64,000 nt of DNA from Kaistia algarum (GCF_026343945.1 NZ_JAPKNJ010000002.1:806001-870000), one strand, 5' to 3'; positions 52,580 through 62,261 are shown, counted from the first letter of the stretch. The notes: generated from the letters alone by a model not told the origin. Made by a program: numbers and translations.

Positions 52580-52601
52580 GGTAACATGATCAGATGTTAC
52601 C
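52580..52601. promoter_or_regulatory. TetR-type operator between azoR and its regulator
   Basis: GGTAACAT, six bases and ATGTTACC form a perfect 8-bp inverted repeat. Additional GTAAC half sites lie at 52606-52613 and similar sequence at about 52571. The location in the 99-base divergent region suits repression of both genes. Confidence 0.75.
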
Positions 52602-52625
52602 TCTTAGTAACAAGGAATCAAGGGC

Positions 52626-53249
52626 GTGGGCCTCGCCGCTGGTGAACAGTCCGTTCAGCTTTCCGATCTCTGTGCTGGTCTTCGGCCGCGCGAGCGGATC
52701 CTGGTCGCGGCGCGCGAGCTATTTTATCGGCACGGCATCCAAGGCGTCGGTGTGGAGACGATCGCGGAACAGGCCGGTACCAACAAGATGACGCTCTACC
52801 GTCATTTCGAATCGAAGGACCTGCTCGTCGCCGAATATCTGCGCGGGCTCGTCGGCGAGGCAGAACGGAGCTGGACGGAGATCGAGGCGGCGCATCCGGG
52901 CGATCCGCTGGCGCAAATCAACGCTTGGCTGGTCGAGATCGACGAGCACCATACGCGGCGGGCCGACGGCGGCTGCGCCCTCGTCAATGCCGCGATCCAG
53001 ATTAGCGACCCGAACCATCCGGGCCGCAAGGTGATCGAGCAGGGCAAGCGCCGACATCGCGAACGGCTGATCGAGCTTTGCCGTGCCTCCGGGCTGACGG
53101 AACCCGCGATGCTCGCCGACCAGTTGTTCCTTTTGGTTGAGGGGTCGCGCGTTTCCTATCGCAGCGTCGGAGCCGATGGCCCGACGACGGACCTGAAATC
53201 GTTGGCAGCCGGGATCATCGCCGCCCACCGTCCCGCCACTACAGCCTAG
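52626..53249 (+). CDS. TetR-family transcriptional regulator
   Basis: A 207-residue repressor with an N-terminal helix-turn-helix (ILVAARELFYRHGIQGVGVETIAEQAGTNKMTLYRHFESKDLLVAEYL) and a helical ligand-binding domain with the C-terminal family block DQLFLLVEGSRVSYRSVG. It starts at a GTG (52626) preceded by AAGGAATCAAGGGC. It is divergent from azoR and probably controls azoR and itself through the palindrome at 52580-52601. The inducer is unknown; quinones are a reasonable guess. Its stop codon overlaps that of convergent cydC in a shared CTAG. Confidence 0.92.
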   Translation: MGLAAGEQSVQLSDLCAGLRPRERILVAARELFYRHGIQGVGVETIAEQAGTNKMTLYRHFESKDLLVAEYLRGLVGEAERSWTEIEAAHPGDPLAQINAWLVEIDEHHTRRADGGCALVNAAIQISDPNHPGRKVIEQGKRRHRERLIELCRASGLTEPAMLADQLFLLVEGSRVSYRSVGADGPTTDLKSLAAGIIAAHRPATTA

Positions 53250-54889
53250 GCTGGCGCCAGCCGTCCCTGGTCCAGACGATAGATCCGGTCCACCGCATCC
53301 ATTGGCAGCGCGGCATGCGTGGCGAGTATCAGCGTGCGCCCTTCGGCTGCGCCGACGATATCGCCCAGCAGTTCCGCCTCGGTCTCGGGATCGAGGCCGG
53401 CGGTTGGCTCGTCCAGCAGCAATATGCGGGCTGGCGACAGCAGCGTGCGCGCGAGGCAGAGCCGCCGCGCCTGACCGGCCGACAGCGTTTCCCCCGCCTC
53501 GCCGAGCCAGCTATCGAGGCCCTGCGGCAGGCGGCGGACGAAATCGGCCAGCCGGGCACGCGCGAGCGCGGCAAAGAGCGCCGCATCATCGGCATCGGGC
53601 GAGCCGATCCGCAGATTGTCGCGGATCGTGCCGATGAAGACCGGGGTCTCCTGCGTCAGCAATGCGATATGCGCATGGAGATCGGCCGTCGCGACGTCGC
53701 GTATGTCGATCCCGCCAAGGCGGATCGCGCCTTCCGCCGGGTCGGAGAGGCGGATCAGCAGCGACAACAGCGTCGACTTGCCGGAACCGCTTTCGCCCAG
53801 GATCGCGATCCTTTCGCCTGGCGCCACGGTGAGCGACAGATCCCGGAGGACGGTTCGCTCGCCCTGCGCGAAGCCGATATGCTCGACCGAGAGTACGCCT
53901 TCGGCCGGCAGCGGCGCCGGCTTTTTCGGTTCGACGACGGCCGGCGCGGCATCGAGGAGCCCGCGCACACGCTTCGATGCCGCCAATGCGCCGCCGAGAC
54001 GACCCGCACCGCGCAGAACCGCGCCGCTCGCCTCGAAGCTGGCGAGGACCGCCAGCAGCTCGCCTACCAGCAGGGGGCCGCTGATCCGCCCTGCCGTGAA
54101 GGCACCAAGCCCGAACCAGAGCACGCCGACCAGCGTGGCACCGGCGCCAAACTGCATCGCCGCCGGCCCGAGCGCCGTCCAGCGTGCCTGTGCCAGTCGC
54201 GCCGCGCGGAGCGATCTTGCCGCTTTGGCGAAATCACCATCGATCGCTGGCTGAATGCCGAGCGCGACGATGTCGGCCTGCCCATCGACGCCGTCCAGCG
54301 CCAGCATGCGCAGATCCGCCGATCGCGCCACCACGGCAGTCCCCGGCGCGCCGCCGAGACGCGAGAGGATGAGTGGAACCAGCAGCGTGGTAACGGCGAA
54401 GCCGCCGACACCGATCCACACCGCCTCGGGCAGGAAGAAGCCCAGAACCACCGCAAGGCTAGTAAGGGCGACGAGCGCGGCGCCGATCGGCAGCAGGGCC
54501 TGCAGGAACACCATGTCGAGCGCTTCGATATCGGCGGTGAGCCGCGCCACGAAATCGCCGGTGCGCATCGCGGCGCCGCGAATTGGGACGATCGGGATGA
54601 GGCGCGAGAAGACCAGGACGCGCAGGTCGGAGAGGATGGAGAGCGTCGCCGCGTGTCCCGTCACGCGCTCGCCATAGCGCGAAACGATGCGGATGAAAGC
54701 GAAGCCGCGCACCAGCGACGACGGGATGAACAGGTTGAACGAAACGGCCCCGGCCAGCGCCGTTGCGGTCAGGAACCAGCCGGAGACGCCGAGCAGCGCC
54801 ATGCCGGCCATCAGCGTGATGACGGCCAGCAGCCAGGCCAGAGCCAGCGCGCCGAGGCGCCGCTTCACGACGGCGGAAAGGACGCTCAT
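53246..54889 (-). CDS. cydC: Thiol reductant ABC exporter subunit CydC
   Basis: A 547-residue half-transporter of the CydDC heterodimer, which exports glutathione/cysteine or moves heme-linked reductant and is needed for cytochrome bd assembly. Six membrane helices cover about residues 1-310, with GVSGWFLTATALAGA near the start. The ATPase domain has Walker A GESGSGKST, the signature TLSAGQARRLCLARTLL (LSAGQ) and Walker B ILLLDEPTAGLD. Its ATG overlaps the cydD stop by four bases. Confidence 0.94.
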   Translation of the reverse strand: MSVLSAVVKRRLGALALAWLLAVITLMAGMALLGVSGWFLTATALAGAVSFNLFIPSSLVRGFAFIRIVSRYGERVTGHAATLSILSDLRVLVFSRLIPIVPIRGAAMRTGDFVARLTADIEALDMVFLQALLPIGAALVALTSLAVVLGFFLPEAVWIGVGGFAVTTLLVPLILSRLGGAPGTAVVARSADLRMLALDGVDGQADIVALGIQPAIDGDFAKAARSLRAARLAQARWTALGPAAMQFGAGATLVGVLWFGLGAFTAGRISGPLLVGELLAVLASFEASGAVLRGAGRLGGALAASKRVRGLLDAAPAVVEPKKPAPLPAEGVLSVEHIGFAQGERTVLRDLSLTVAPGERIAILGESGSGKSTLLSLLIRLSDPAEGAIRLGGIDIRDVATADLHAHIALLTQETPVFIGTIRDNLRIGSPDADDAALFAALARARLADFVRRLPQGLDSWLGEAGETLSAGQARRLCLARTLLSPARILLLDEPTAGLDPETEAELLGDIVGAAEGRTLILATHAALPMDAVDRIYRLDQGRLAPA

Positions 54890-56676
54890 GGCGCCTCTCC
54901 CCATCCAGCGCGCGGTCCGTCCGCTCCATGCGGGCGATGCGGGACGGGCAGAAGACGGCCGCCGGCGATGCGATAGATGCGGTCCATGCGCCGCGCGAGC
55001 GCCGCCGAATGGGTTGCGATCACGAGGGTGCGGCCCGCCGCGAAATCGAGAATGGAGTCGGCGACGCGCGCTTCGGTGATGGCATCGAGATGCGCCGTCG
55101 GCTCGTCGAGCAGCACGAGGCCCGGGTCGCGCAGGAAGATGCGAGCGAGAGCAACGCGCTGCGCCTCCCCGCCGGAAATACCCCTGCCCCGCTCGCCGAC
55201 GACGGTGTCGAACCCGTCCGGCAGACGCCCGGCAAAATCGGTGACGAAGGCCAGGGCCGCGGATCTTCGAAGTTCCGCCTCGCTCGCACCGGGTCGTGAG
55301 AGACGGATGTTGGAAGCGATCGTGCCGTGGAACAGCCGCGGCCGCTGGCCGAGCAGCGCCACGTTCTGCCGAAACGCCGCTTCGTCCATTTCGCCGATCG
55401 GCACGCCATCGATGCGGATATCGCCCTCGAAGGCCCGAATACGCCCGATCGCCTCGATCAGCGTCGATTTGCCGATGCCGCTGGCGCCGAGCAGCGCGAC
55501 GCGCTCGCCGGGAAGGATGTCGAGATCGATCCGGTCCAGCACAACACCGCGCCCCGGATTGACGACCGTCAGACCACGGATGGCCAGCGACGCCGGTCGA
55601 GGGCGCGGGAGCTGACCCGTCGCGATTGCCGGAGCCGGAGCCGGTGCATCCGCGTCCGGCAAGGCCTCGAACGCCGCCTCGATGCCGGCGACAGCCGCCC
55701 GGGCCGCAGCGCGATCGTGATAATGGGCTGCCAATGTGCGGAGCGGCAGATAGACTTCCGGCGCCATCAGGAGGCAGAAGAGTCCGGCGCCGAGGCCGAG
55801 CGGCGCACTGCGCAGATCGATGGCGCCCAGATAGGTGACACCGACATAGACGGCGACGCCGGCGACGCCGAGCGCCGCGAAGAATTCGAGCACGGCCGAG
55901 GAAAGGAAGGCGATCTTCAGAACGGCAAGGGTCCGGGTGGCGAGTTCATCGCTGGCACTCCGCACCCGCTGTACTTCGTCCTCGGCCCGGCCGAAGAGCT
56001 TGAGCACTACGATGCCGCGCAGACGGTCGGCGAACAGGCCGGAAAGTCGCGCCATCGCCGTCATGTGCTGGCGGCTCGCCGATTCGGCGCCCCAGCCGAC
56101 CAGTGCCATGAAGACGGGGATCATCGGCGCCGTCACCAGGAAGATAAGGCCCACCACCCAGTCGACCGGCAATATACCGATGGCGAAGGCGAGCGGCAGC
56201 ACGGTGGCGGCCACCATCGCCGGCAGGAAGCGCGCGAAATAGCCGTCCAGCGCCTCGACCTGATCGACGATGGCACTTACCAGTTCCCCGGAACTGCGCG
56301 TGCGCATCCAGCCGGGTTGCCGCGCCAGCAGCGCCGCGAACAGCCGCTGCCGCACCACGAGCTTGATATCCTCGGCAGCGCGGCTTGCCGCCCGTTCGCC
56401 GAACCAGGCGAGCAGCGTCCTTCCCGCGATCACCAGCAGCAACGCACCGATCGTCATGGCACTGGCGGAGGGCAACCGGCCCCCGATGATGGCCGCCTCG
56501 AGGATGCCGGCAAGCAGCAGCGCCTGCACGACGATCAGGCCGCCAACCAGGATCGGCACCGCGATGGTCGCGATCAGCCAGAAGCCGGCGCTCTTCCGCT
56601 GACGCGACAGCCAGCCTTTCGCCTCTGACGAAAGCGTGCCGCTGGATCGGGCGGGATCATATTCGACGACGCTCAT
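54886..56676 (-). CDS. cydD: Thiol reductant ABC exporter subunit CydD
   Basis: A 596-residue half-transporter, first gene of the cydDC operon. The membrane domain (about residues 30-330) has RQPGWMRTRSSGELVSAIVDQVEALDGYFARFLPAM, typical of CydD. The ATPase domain has Walker A GASGIGKST, signature GISGGEAQRVALARIFL and Walker B VLLDEPTAHLD. An FNR/FixK-like site lies upstream at 56782-56795, consistent with induction at low oxygen with the oxidase genes. Confidence 0.94.
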   Translation of the reverse strand: MSVVEYDPARSSGTLSSEAKGWLSRQRKSAGFWLIATIAVPILVGGLIVVQALLLAGILEAAIIGGRLPSASAMTIGALLLVIAGRTLLAWFGERAASRAAEDIKLVVRQRLFAALLARQPGWMRTRSSGELVSAIVDQVEALDGYFARFLPAMVAATVLPLAFAIGILPVDWVVGLIFLVTAPMIPVFMALVGWGAESASRQHMTAMARLSGLFADRLRGIVVLKLFGRAEDEVQRVRSASDELATRTLAVLKIAFLSSAVLEFFAALGVAGVAVYVGVTYLGAIDLRSAPLGLGAGLFCLLMAPEVYLPLRTLAAHYHDRAAARAAVAGIEAAFEALPDADAPAPAPAIATGQLPRPRPASLAIRGLTVVNPGRGVVLDRIDLDILPGERVALLGASGIGKSTLIEAIGRIRAFEGDIRIDGVPIGEMDEAAFRQNVALLGQRPRLFHGTIASNIRLSRPGASEAELRRSAALAFVTDFAGRLPDGFDTVVGERGRGISGGEAQRVALARIFLRDPGLVLLDEPTAHLDAITEARVADSILDFAAGRTLVIATHSAALARRMDRIYRIAGGRLLPVPHRPHGADGPRAGWGEAP

Positions 56677-56781
56677 GCGGATGAATTCGCCTTCTCAATG
56701 CTAGGGCGCAGCGGAGCGGCAACCCACCGGAGCCGGCTGCCGGGCGCGGCGCGAAGATGCGGCGCGGGCATGCGGAATGGA

Positions 56782-56795
56782 TTGACAGAAATCAA
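56782..56795. promoter_or_regulatory. FNR/FixK-type box between cydD and DUF1576
   Basis: TTGACAGAAATCAA matches TTGAT-N4-ATCAA at 9 of 10 fixed positions. It is centred about 112 bases before the cydD ATG and 55 bases before the DUF1576 start, so it could control either or both divergent genes. Confidence 0.7.
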
Positions 56796-56843
56796 TCGCC
56801 GGGCGTCACCTTGATTTCCATCTCCCCACGCTGCCGAGGCATG

Positions 56844-58142
56844 ATGCCTATCGATTCTTCCCCGACGATACCCGCTCATCCGGATCTCTCCGATCGGGGC
56901 AGGCTGCTTCTCATTGCCGCCGGCGCCACGCTGTTTCTGCTGTTCGGCCTCGTCGTCGACGGACCGGTAGCGGCGTTCCGCGGGCTCGGGGCCATTCTGA
57001 TGGTCCGCGATACGCTGGTGACCGACTATATGGGCGTTGGCGGTATTGGCGGTGCCTTTCTGAACGCCGGATTGCTGACGCTGATTGCCGCAGCCATCTA
57101 TCGCCTGTCGGGCGCTAAGATCGGCGGAGCGTCGATCGCCTGCCTGATGCTCGTTCTCGGCTTCTCGCTGTTCGGCAAGAATCTGCTGAATGTCTGGTTC
57201 ATCATCCTTGGCGTCTTTCTCTATTCGCGCTTCAAGCGCGAACCTTTCTCCGCCCACATCAACACCGCCTTTTTCGGCGCCGCGCTCGCTCCGATCTTCA
57301 CCGAGATCCTGTTCTCCACGACGCTGACGCTGCCGGTTGCCATCCCGCTTGCCATCGCGACGACGCTTCTCATCGGCTTCATTCTCGTTCCGGCGGCCGC
57401 CCAGTTGTTCAAGGCTCATATGGGCTTCAGCCTCTACAATATGGGCTTCACGGCCGGCATCGTCGGAACCTTGGTCGTCGCGATCTACAAATCCTACGGC
57501 TTCGTGCCCGACCCCGTGTTCATCTGGAGCCGGGGAAACAACCTCCTGCTCGGCGTCGCGCTCTACGTCTTCTTCCTGGCTGTGGCTGGAGTGGCGTTCC
57601 GCCTCGACACCACGTCGCTCCGGCGCCTGCCGGACCTCCTGCGCCTCTCCGGGCAATCGCCGACGGATTTCACCGGCGAGGTAGGCATCGGCCCGGCCCT
57701 CCTGAATATGGCGATCACCGGCTCGATCGGGACGACCTATGTCCTCCTCGTCGGCGGCGATCTGAACGGACCGACGATCGGCGCCATACTGACGATTGTC
57801 GGCTTCTCCGCCTATGGCAAGCACGCGCGCAACATCCTGCCGATCATGGCGGGCGTCGTCCTGGGGTCTCTGTTCAAGCCGTGGAACGTCGCCGATCCGT
57901 CGATCGTGCTGGCCGCTCTGTTCGGGACGACGCTCGCACCGATCGCCGGGCGCTTCGGCTGGCATTGGGGCCTCGTCGCCGGTTTCGTCCATTCATCGGC
58001 GGCGCTCAGCGTCGGCTTCCTGCATGGCGGTCTCAACCTCTACAACAATGGTTTCGCAGCCGGCATCGTCGCCGCTGTGATCGCTCCCGTCGCTCTCGCC
58101 ATGAGCCGCCGCGAGGCGGGCAAGGAAGAGCCGGAGAAATAG
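56844..58142 (+). CDS. DUF1576 membrane protein
   Basis: A 432-residue integral membrane protein with about 10-12 helices, of the DUF1576 family. It has an internal duplication: LGFSLFGKNLLNVWFIILGV and SLYNMGFTAGIVGTL in the first half correspond to VGFSAYGKHARNILPIMAGV and LNLYNNGFAAGIVAAV in the second. Such pseudo-symmetry is typical of channels and transporters. GAGG lies before two adjacent ATGs; the second has the better spacing. It converges with a urea transporter gene, and both lie inside the cyd locus, with an FNR-like box just upstream. The substrate is unknown. Confidence 0.85.
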   Translation: MPIDSSPTIPAHPDLSDRGRLLLIAAGATLFLLFGLVVDGPVAAFRGLGAILMVRDTLVTDYMGVGGIGGAFLNAGLLTLIAAAIYRLSGAKIGGASIACLMLVLGFSLFGKNLLNVWFIILGVFLYSRFKREPFSAHINTAFFGAALAPIFTEILFSTTLTLPVAIPLAIATTLLIGFILVPAAAQLFKAHMGFSLYNMGFTAGIVGTLVVAIYKSYGFVPDPVFIWSRGNNLLLGVALYVFFLAVAGVAFRLDTTSLRRLPDLLRLSGQSPTDFTGEVGIGPALLNMAITGSIGTTYVLLVGGDLNGPTIGAILTIVGFSAYGKHARNILPIMAGVVLGSLFKPWNVADPSIVLAALFGTTLAPIAGRFGWHWGLVAGFVHSSAALSVGFLHGGLNLYNNGFAAGIVAAVIAPVALAMSRREAGKEEPEK

Positions 58143-58147
58143 CCCTC

Positions 58148-59119
58148 TCAGGCCTTCTTCTGGTCGAAGCGCTGGTCCGGGAGCAGGAACAGCCAGGATG
58201 TGAGGACGAAGGGCGCCGTCAGGCTCGGGATCGCCAAGGGCGCCAGTGCGGCGTTGGTAGCGGCCTGGGCAACAACGGTGAACAGCGTGCCGACAAGTGC
58301 ATAGACAATGACGCGCGGGCTCGGCTTGTTGAATACGGTGCCAAGCGCGATCGCGGTCAGGATCGGGCTGAAGCCGAACAGGCCGCCGGTAATCAGATCG
58401 CTCTCCGCGCCAAAAAGATGAGCGAACAGGACGGCCACGACAGCGCCGCCGAGCGCGAACAGCGCCGCCGGCACCGAGTTCACGGCGAGGCCGACCAGCA
58501 GCAGCAGCGCCGTCACGATGCTGCCCTTCAGAAACACCTGCGAGATGCTCTTGAACACGCCGCCGAGGAACGCGACGAGATTGAGCGGGTCGCTCTCGAC
58601 GATGGGCGAGACGATGATAGCGGTTGGTGCCGCGGCCACACCGGCGAAGCCATGGCTCGCCAACAGCATGAGCCATGTCACCAGCACGAAGGGAAAGGTC
58701 AGGGCGACAATGCCGAACGGTTTGCCGGCCCTCGCCGTCGCCAGCATCGCCACGACCGAGACGACGGCCCCGAGCGCGATATAGAGCCAGAGCAGCGGAG
58801 TGGCCGGCAGAAAAGTCGGCAAAGCGAGGCCGACCAGCACGCCGTTGTAGCCATAGAGGCCGGCCTTCAGCGGCGCTTCCTCGACACGAAGCCAGATCGC
58901 GGTCGCCGTGGCGATGATGATCGCGACCAGACCGCCGATCCAGACCTGCGGCATTCCGGCGAGCCACGAGCCCCATCCGATGGCCAGCAGAAAGATCGCA
59001 CCGGTCAGCGGGTTGTCCTGGAACATGACCTGGCCGACACCGCGTAGGCAGATGTCGACGAAACGAAGCGGACCTGACGCGGCGGCGGCACGTTCCCAGG
59101 CCTTCAGCGCGTTCTCCAT
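58148..59119 (-). CDS. Urea transporter (UT family)
   Basis: A 323-residue channel-like transporter of the SLC14/UT family. The two homologous halves show DNPLTGAIFLLAIGWGSWLAG with GLYGYNGVLVGLALP, and GGLFGFSPILTAIALGTVF with LTAPFVLTSWLFLLP. These carry the selectivity-filter threonines and aromatic slots. It transports urea or related amides down gradients. No urease genes are in the window. The ATG at 59119 follows AGAGGCAGGG. It ends six bases from the convergent DUF1576 stop and is divergent from cydA with an FNR-like box between. Confidence 0.92.
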   Translation of the reverse strand: MENALKAWERAAAASGPLRFVDICLRGVGQVMFQDNPLTGAIFLLAIGWGSWLAGMPQVWIGGLVAIIIATATAIWLRVEEAPLKAGLYGYNGVLVGLALPTFLPATPLLWLYIALGAVVSVVAMLATARAGKPFGIVALTFPFVLVTWLMLLASHGFAGVAAAPTAIIVSPIVESDPLNLVAFLGGVFKSISQVFLKGSIVTALLLLVGLAVNSVPAALFALGGAVVAVLFAHLFGAESDLITGGLFGFSPILTAIALGTVFNKPSPRVIVYALVGTLFTVVAQAATNAALAPLAIPSLTAPFVLTSWLFLLPDQRFDQKKA

Positions 59120-59249
59120 CCCTGCCTCTCCCCCGGCTTCAGCCTGGAGGCAAGGATGAAGGGCGGCTTCGATGAACGCAACTCTCTTAAGGATACGCAC
59201 GCCAAGCGCGCCACGCTGCGCCAATCCACCGCATGCGTTGCTTCGCGCC

Positions 59250-59263
59250 ATTGATTTCGGTCA
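59250..59263. promoter_or_regulatory. FNR/FixK-type box upstream of cydABX
   Basis: TTGATTTCGGTCAA matches TTGAT-N4-ATCAA at 9 of 10 fixed positions. Its centre is about 64 bases before the cydA ATG. A start about 41 bases downstream of the centre would fit class II activation. It could also act on the divergent urea transporter gene. Confidence 0.75.
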
Positions 59264-59320
59264 ACTCTGACGGCCTTATGAGGTGCATAGGTCAGGTGCG
59301 ATGCGACTCGAAGGTGAATT

Positions 59321-60907
59321 ATGATTGATCTCGACGTGGTAGCGCTGGCGCGACTGCAATTTGCCGCGACGGCTTTATATCATTTCCTATTCGTTCCCCT
59401 GACGCTCGGCCTGTCGTTTCTTCTTGCGATCATGGAGAGCGTCTATGTCATGACCGGCCGAGAAATCTGGCGGCGCATGACAATCTTCTGGGGAACGCTC
59501 TTCGGTATCAACTTCGCCATGGGCGTCGCCACCGGCGTCGTCATGGAGTTCCAGTTCGGAATGGACTGGGCCTATTACAGCCACTATGTCGGCGACATCT
59601 TCGGCGCGCCGCTGGCCATCGAAGGGCTGATGGCCTTCTTTCTGGAAGCGACCTTTGTCGGCCTGTTCTTCTTCGGGTGGGACCGGCTGTCGAAAGTGGG
59701 TCACCTGACCGTCACCTGGCTCGTCGCCTTCGGTGCCAATTTCTCGGCGCTCTGGATCCTGATTGCCAATGGCTGGATGCAGAATCCGGTCGGCGCGAAG
59801 TTCAATCCTGACACGATGCGCATGGAGATCGCCAATTTCAGCGATATCCTGTTCAACACGGTGGCGCAGGCCAAGTTCGTGCACACGGTAAGCGCCGGCT
59901 ACGTCACCGGCTCCGTCTTCGTGATGGGCGTCAGCGCCTGGTATCTGCTGAAGGGCAGACATATCGAGATCGCCAAGCGATCCATGGCCGTGGCCGCCAG
60001 CTTCGGCCTCGCCGCCTCGCTCTCGGCCGTCGTGCTCGGCGATGAGAGCGGCTATCTCGCGACCGAGAACCAGAAGATGAAGGTGGCCGGCATGGAGTCC
60101 ATGTGGCACACCGAGCCGGCTCCGGCAGCGATCAACGTCATCGCCATTCCCGACATGGCGAAGCAGGACAATTCCTTCGCCATCCAGATCCCCTACCTGC
60201 TGGGCATCATCGCGACGCGCTCGCTGGACACGCAGTTGCCCGGCATTGTCGACCTCGTCAACACAAGCAAGGATAAGATTCGCAGCGGCATCCTTGCCTA
60301 TGCCGCCCTGCAGAAGGTACGGGCCGACAAGACCGACACAGCGTCCCGGGCAACGCTCGACCAGCATTGGAAGGACCTCGGCTACGGCCTGCTCTTGAAG
60401 AAGATCCGTCCCGACGTCGAAAACGCGACCGAGGCCGAGATCACGCAGGCGGCCAATGAGACCATCCCGAACGTGCCCGTGCTGTTCTGGGGCTTCCGTG
60501 TCATGGTCGCGTTCGGCTTCTACTTCATCGGCTTCTTCGCCGTGGCCTTCTGGGTGGCCTCGCGTCACCAGCTTGGCAAATGGCGCTGGATGCTCTGGGG
60601 CGCCGTCTTCACACTGCCGCTGCCGTGGATCACGGTAGAAATGGGGTGGATCGTCGCCGAACTCGGACGCCAGCCCTGGATCATTGAGGGCGTGCTGCCG
60701 ACCTTCTATGCCGCGTCGAGCCTCACCGTGGCCGACATCGCGATCAGCCTTACCATCTTCGTGCTGCTCTATTCGGCCTTGCTGGTGGTCGAGCTCTATC
60801 TGCTGCGCCACACGATCCAGAAGGGCCCGGCCGAGCGCGATCCGCTTGATGATCCGTCGGGAGCCAGGGTGCTGCCGATTGCCGCCGCCGCCGAGCCCGA
60901 GCTCTAA
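59321..60907 (+). CDS. cydA: Cytochrome bd ubiquinol oxidase subunit I
   Basis: A 528-residue heme-bearing subunit of the high-affinity bd quinol oxidase. Heme ligands are visible: H21 (LYHFLFVPL), H188 ([10 protein letters not shown]) and M395 (FRVMVAFGF). The Q-loop [21 protein letters not shown] has K254 and E259, the quinol-binding pair. The long insertion after it (about residues 280-385) is an L-type Q loop. [14 protein letters not shown] near the C-terminus is the family signature. It opens a cydABX operon under a likely FNR/FixK promoter. Confidence 0.97.
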   Translation: MIDLDVVALARLQFAATALYHFLFVPLTLGLSFLLAIMESVYVMTGREIWRRMTIFWGTLFGINFAMGVATGVVMEFQFGMDWAYYSHYVGDIFGAPLAIEGLMAFFLEATFVGLFFFGWDRLSKVGHLTVTWLVAFGANFSALWILIANGWMQNPVGAKFNPDTMRMEIANFSDILFNTVAQAKFVHTVSAGYVTGSVFVMGVSAWYLLKGRHIEIAKRSMAVAASFGLAASLSAVVLGDESGYLATENQKMKVAGMESMWHTEPAPAAINVIAIPDMAKQDNSFAIQIPYLLGIIATRSLDTQLPGIVDLVNTSKDKIRSGILAYAALQKVRADKTDTASRATLDQHWKDLGYGLLLKKIRPDVENATEAEITQAANETIPNVPVLFWGFRVMVAFGFYFIGFFAVAFWVASRHQLGKWRWMLWGAVFTLPLPWITVEMGWIVAELGRQPWIIEGVLPTFYAASSLTVADIAISLTIFVLLYSALLVVELYLLRHTIQKGPAERDPLDDPSGARVLPIAAAAEPEL

Positions 60908-60920
60908 GGGGACAACCAGG

Positions 60921-62066
60921 ATGAGCATCCCTCTCGATTATGAAATCCTCCGCCTGATCTGGTGGCTGCTGCTTGGCGTATTGCTGATCGGCTTCGCGGT
61001 GATGGACGGCTTCGACCTCGGCGTTGGCGCCCTTCTGCCCTTCGTCGCCCGCAACGACGACGAGCGGCGCGTCGTCATCAACGCCGTCGGCCCGGTGTGG
61101 GAAGGCAACCAGGTCTGGCTGATCCTCGGCGGCGGCGCGATCTTCGCCGCCTGGCCGGCGCTCTATGCCGCCTCCTTCTCCGGCTTCTACCTCGCCATGA
61201 TGGTGATCCTCTTCGCGCTCATCATCCGGCCGGTCGGCTTCAAGTTCCGCTCCAAGCTCGCGGATCCGCGCTGGCGCGCACTCTGGGATTGGGGCCTCTT
61301 CGTCGGCGGCTTCGTGCCGGCGCTGATCTTCGGCGTCGCCGTCGGCAATGTGCTGCAGGGCGTGCCGTTCACGCTGGACGACATATTGCGGCCGTCCTAT
61401 CACGGCTCGTTCTTCGGCCTGCTTCTGCCCTTCGCACTGCTTAGCGGCCTGATCAGCGTCGCGATGCTCGTCGCCCATGGCGCCGCAATGCTGACGCTCA
61501 AGACCAGCGGCCCGATTTTCGAGCGTGCGCGTTCCTATGGCCGCCTCGCCTCGCTCCTGACGATCGTGCTTTTCGCGCTCGCCGGCCTCTGGGTCGCCAC
61601 AAGCCTGCCCGGATATGTGGTCACCAGCGTGCAGGACGCGCTCGGCCCGTCCAATCCGATCGGCAAGACGGTCGTCACGCAACCAGGCGGCTGGATGCTG
61701 AACTATGGCAAGTACAGCTGGATGATCGCCGCGCCGGTGCTCGGCTTTCTCGGCAGCCTGATCGCGATCGCAGGCTTCTCGGCCCGCTCGGCCTGGACTG
61801 CCTTCCTCGGCACGGCGATCTCGATCGTCGGCATCATCTCGACGGCGGGCCTGTCGCTGTTCCCATTCCTGCTGCCGTCATCGCTCGATCCCGGCAAGAG
61901 CCTCACCGTCTGGGACGCTTCGTCCTCGCACCTGACGCTGTGGATCATGCTGATCGTCACCTGCATCTTCCTGCCGATCGTCCTCGCCTATACGGCCTTC
62001 GTCTATCGGGTGATGCGCGGCAAGGTCACGACCGAAGGTCTCGGCCGTAATCCCAACGCCTACTGA
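60921..62066 (+). CDS. cydB: Cytochrome bd ubiquinol oxidase subunit II
   Basis: A 381-residue structural partner of CydA with eight or nine helices. The N-terminal [53 protein letters not shown] and [16 protein letters not shown] segments are diagnostic. It begins 13 bases after cydA and is followed by cydX. Longer in-frame readings into cydA are not used; GGGGACAACCAGG precedes the ATG. Confidence 0.97.
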   Translation: MSIPLDYEILRLIWWLLLGVLLIGFAVMDGFDLGVGALLPFVARNDDERRVVINAVGPVWEGNQVWLILGGGAIFAAWPALYAASFSGFYLAMMVILFALIIRPVGFKFRSKLADPRWRALWDWGLFVGGFVPALIFGVAVGNVLQGVPFTLDDILRPSYHGSFFGLLLPFALLSGLISVAMLVAHGAAMLTLKTSGPIFERARSYGRLASLLTIVLFALAGLWVATSLPGYVVTSVQDALGPSNPIGKTVVTQPGGWMLNYGKYSWMIAAPVLGFLGSLIAIAGFSARSAWTAFLGTAISIVGIISTAGLSLFPFLLPSSLDPGKSLTVWDASSSHLTLWIMLIVTCIFLPIVLAYTAFVYRVMRGKVTTEGLGRNPNAY

Positions 62067-62081
62067 ACGGAGAAAAGAACG

Positions 62082-62204
62082 ATGTGGTACTTCTCCTGGA
62101 TTCTCGGCATCGGCCTCGCCTGCGCCTTCGCGATCCTCAATGCTATGTGGTATGAGCTGCGCGACGATCAGGTGAAGCTGAATTCGGCAAACCGCCGCAA
62201 CTGA
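62082..62204 (+). CDS. cydX: Cytochrome bd small subunit CydX
   Basis: A 40-residue single-helix protein that stabilises the hemes of the bd oxidase. It begins MWYFSWILGIGLACAFAIL, the classic CydX pattern, and continues NAMWYELRDD with the conserved tryptophan and acidic residues. GGAGAA lies before the ATG, 15 bases after the cydB stop. Confidence 0.95.
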   Translation: MWYFSWILGIGLACAFAILNAMWYELRDDQVKLNSANRRN

Positions 62205-62223
62205 GCCGCTACGCGACCTCGCT

Positions 62224-62261
62224 GGAGCCACGCAGCACCTTCACGGGCACTGCGTGGCTCC
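62224..62261 (+). terminator. Hairpin ending the cydABX operon
   Basis: GGAGCCACGCAG (62224-62235) and CTGCGTGGCTCC (62250-62261) form a perfect 12-bp stem with a 14-base loop, 20 bases after the cydX stop. The following T-run is poor. Confidence 0.7.

Noticed and set aside
53315..54976. 553-codon open frame on the plus strand opposite cydC/cydD
   Set aside because: The product is almost all Arg, Gln, Glu and Ala without hydrophobic cores; cydC on the other strand has every ABC motif.
59387..60928. 513-codon open frame opposite cydA
   Set aside because: It is histidine-, glutamate- and aspartate-rich shadow sequence of a certain cydA gene.
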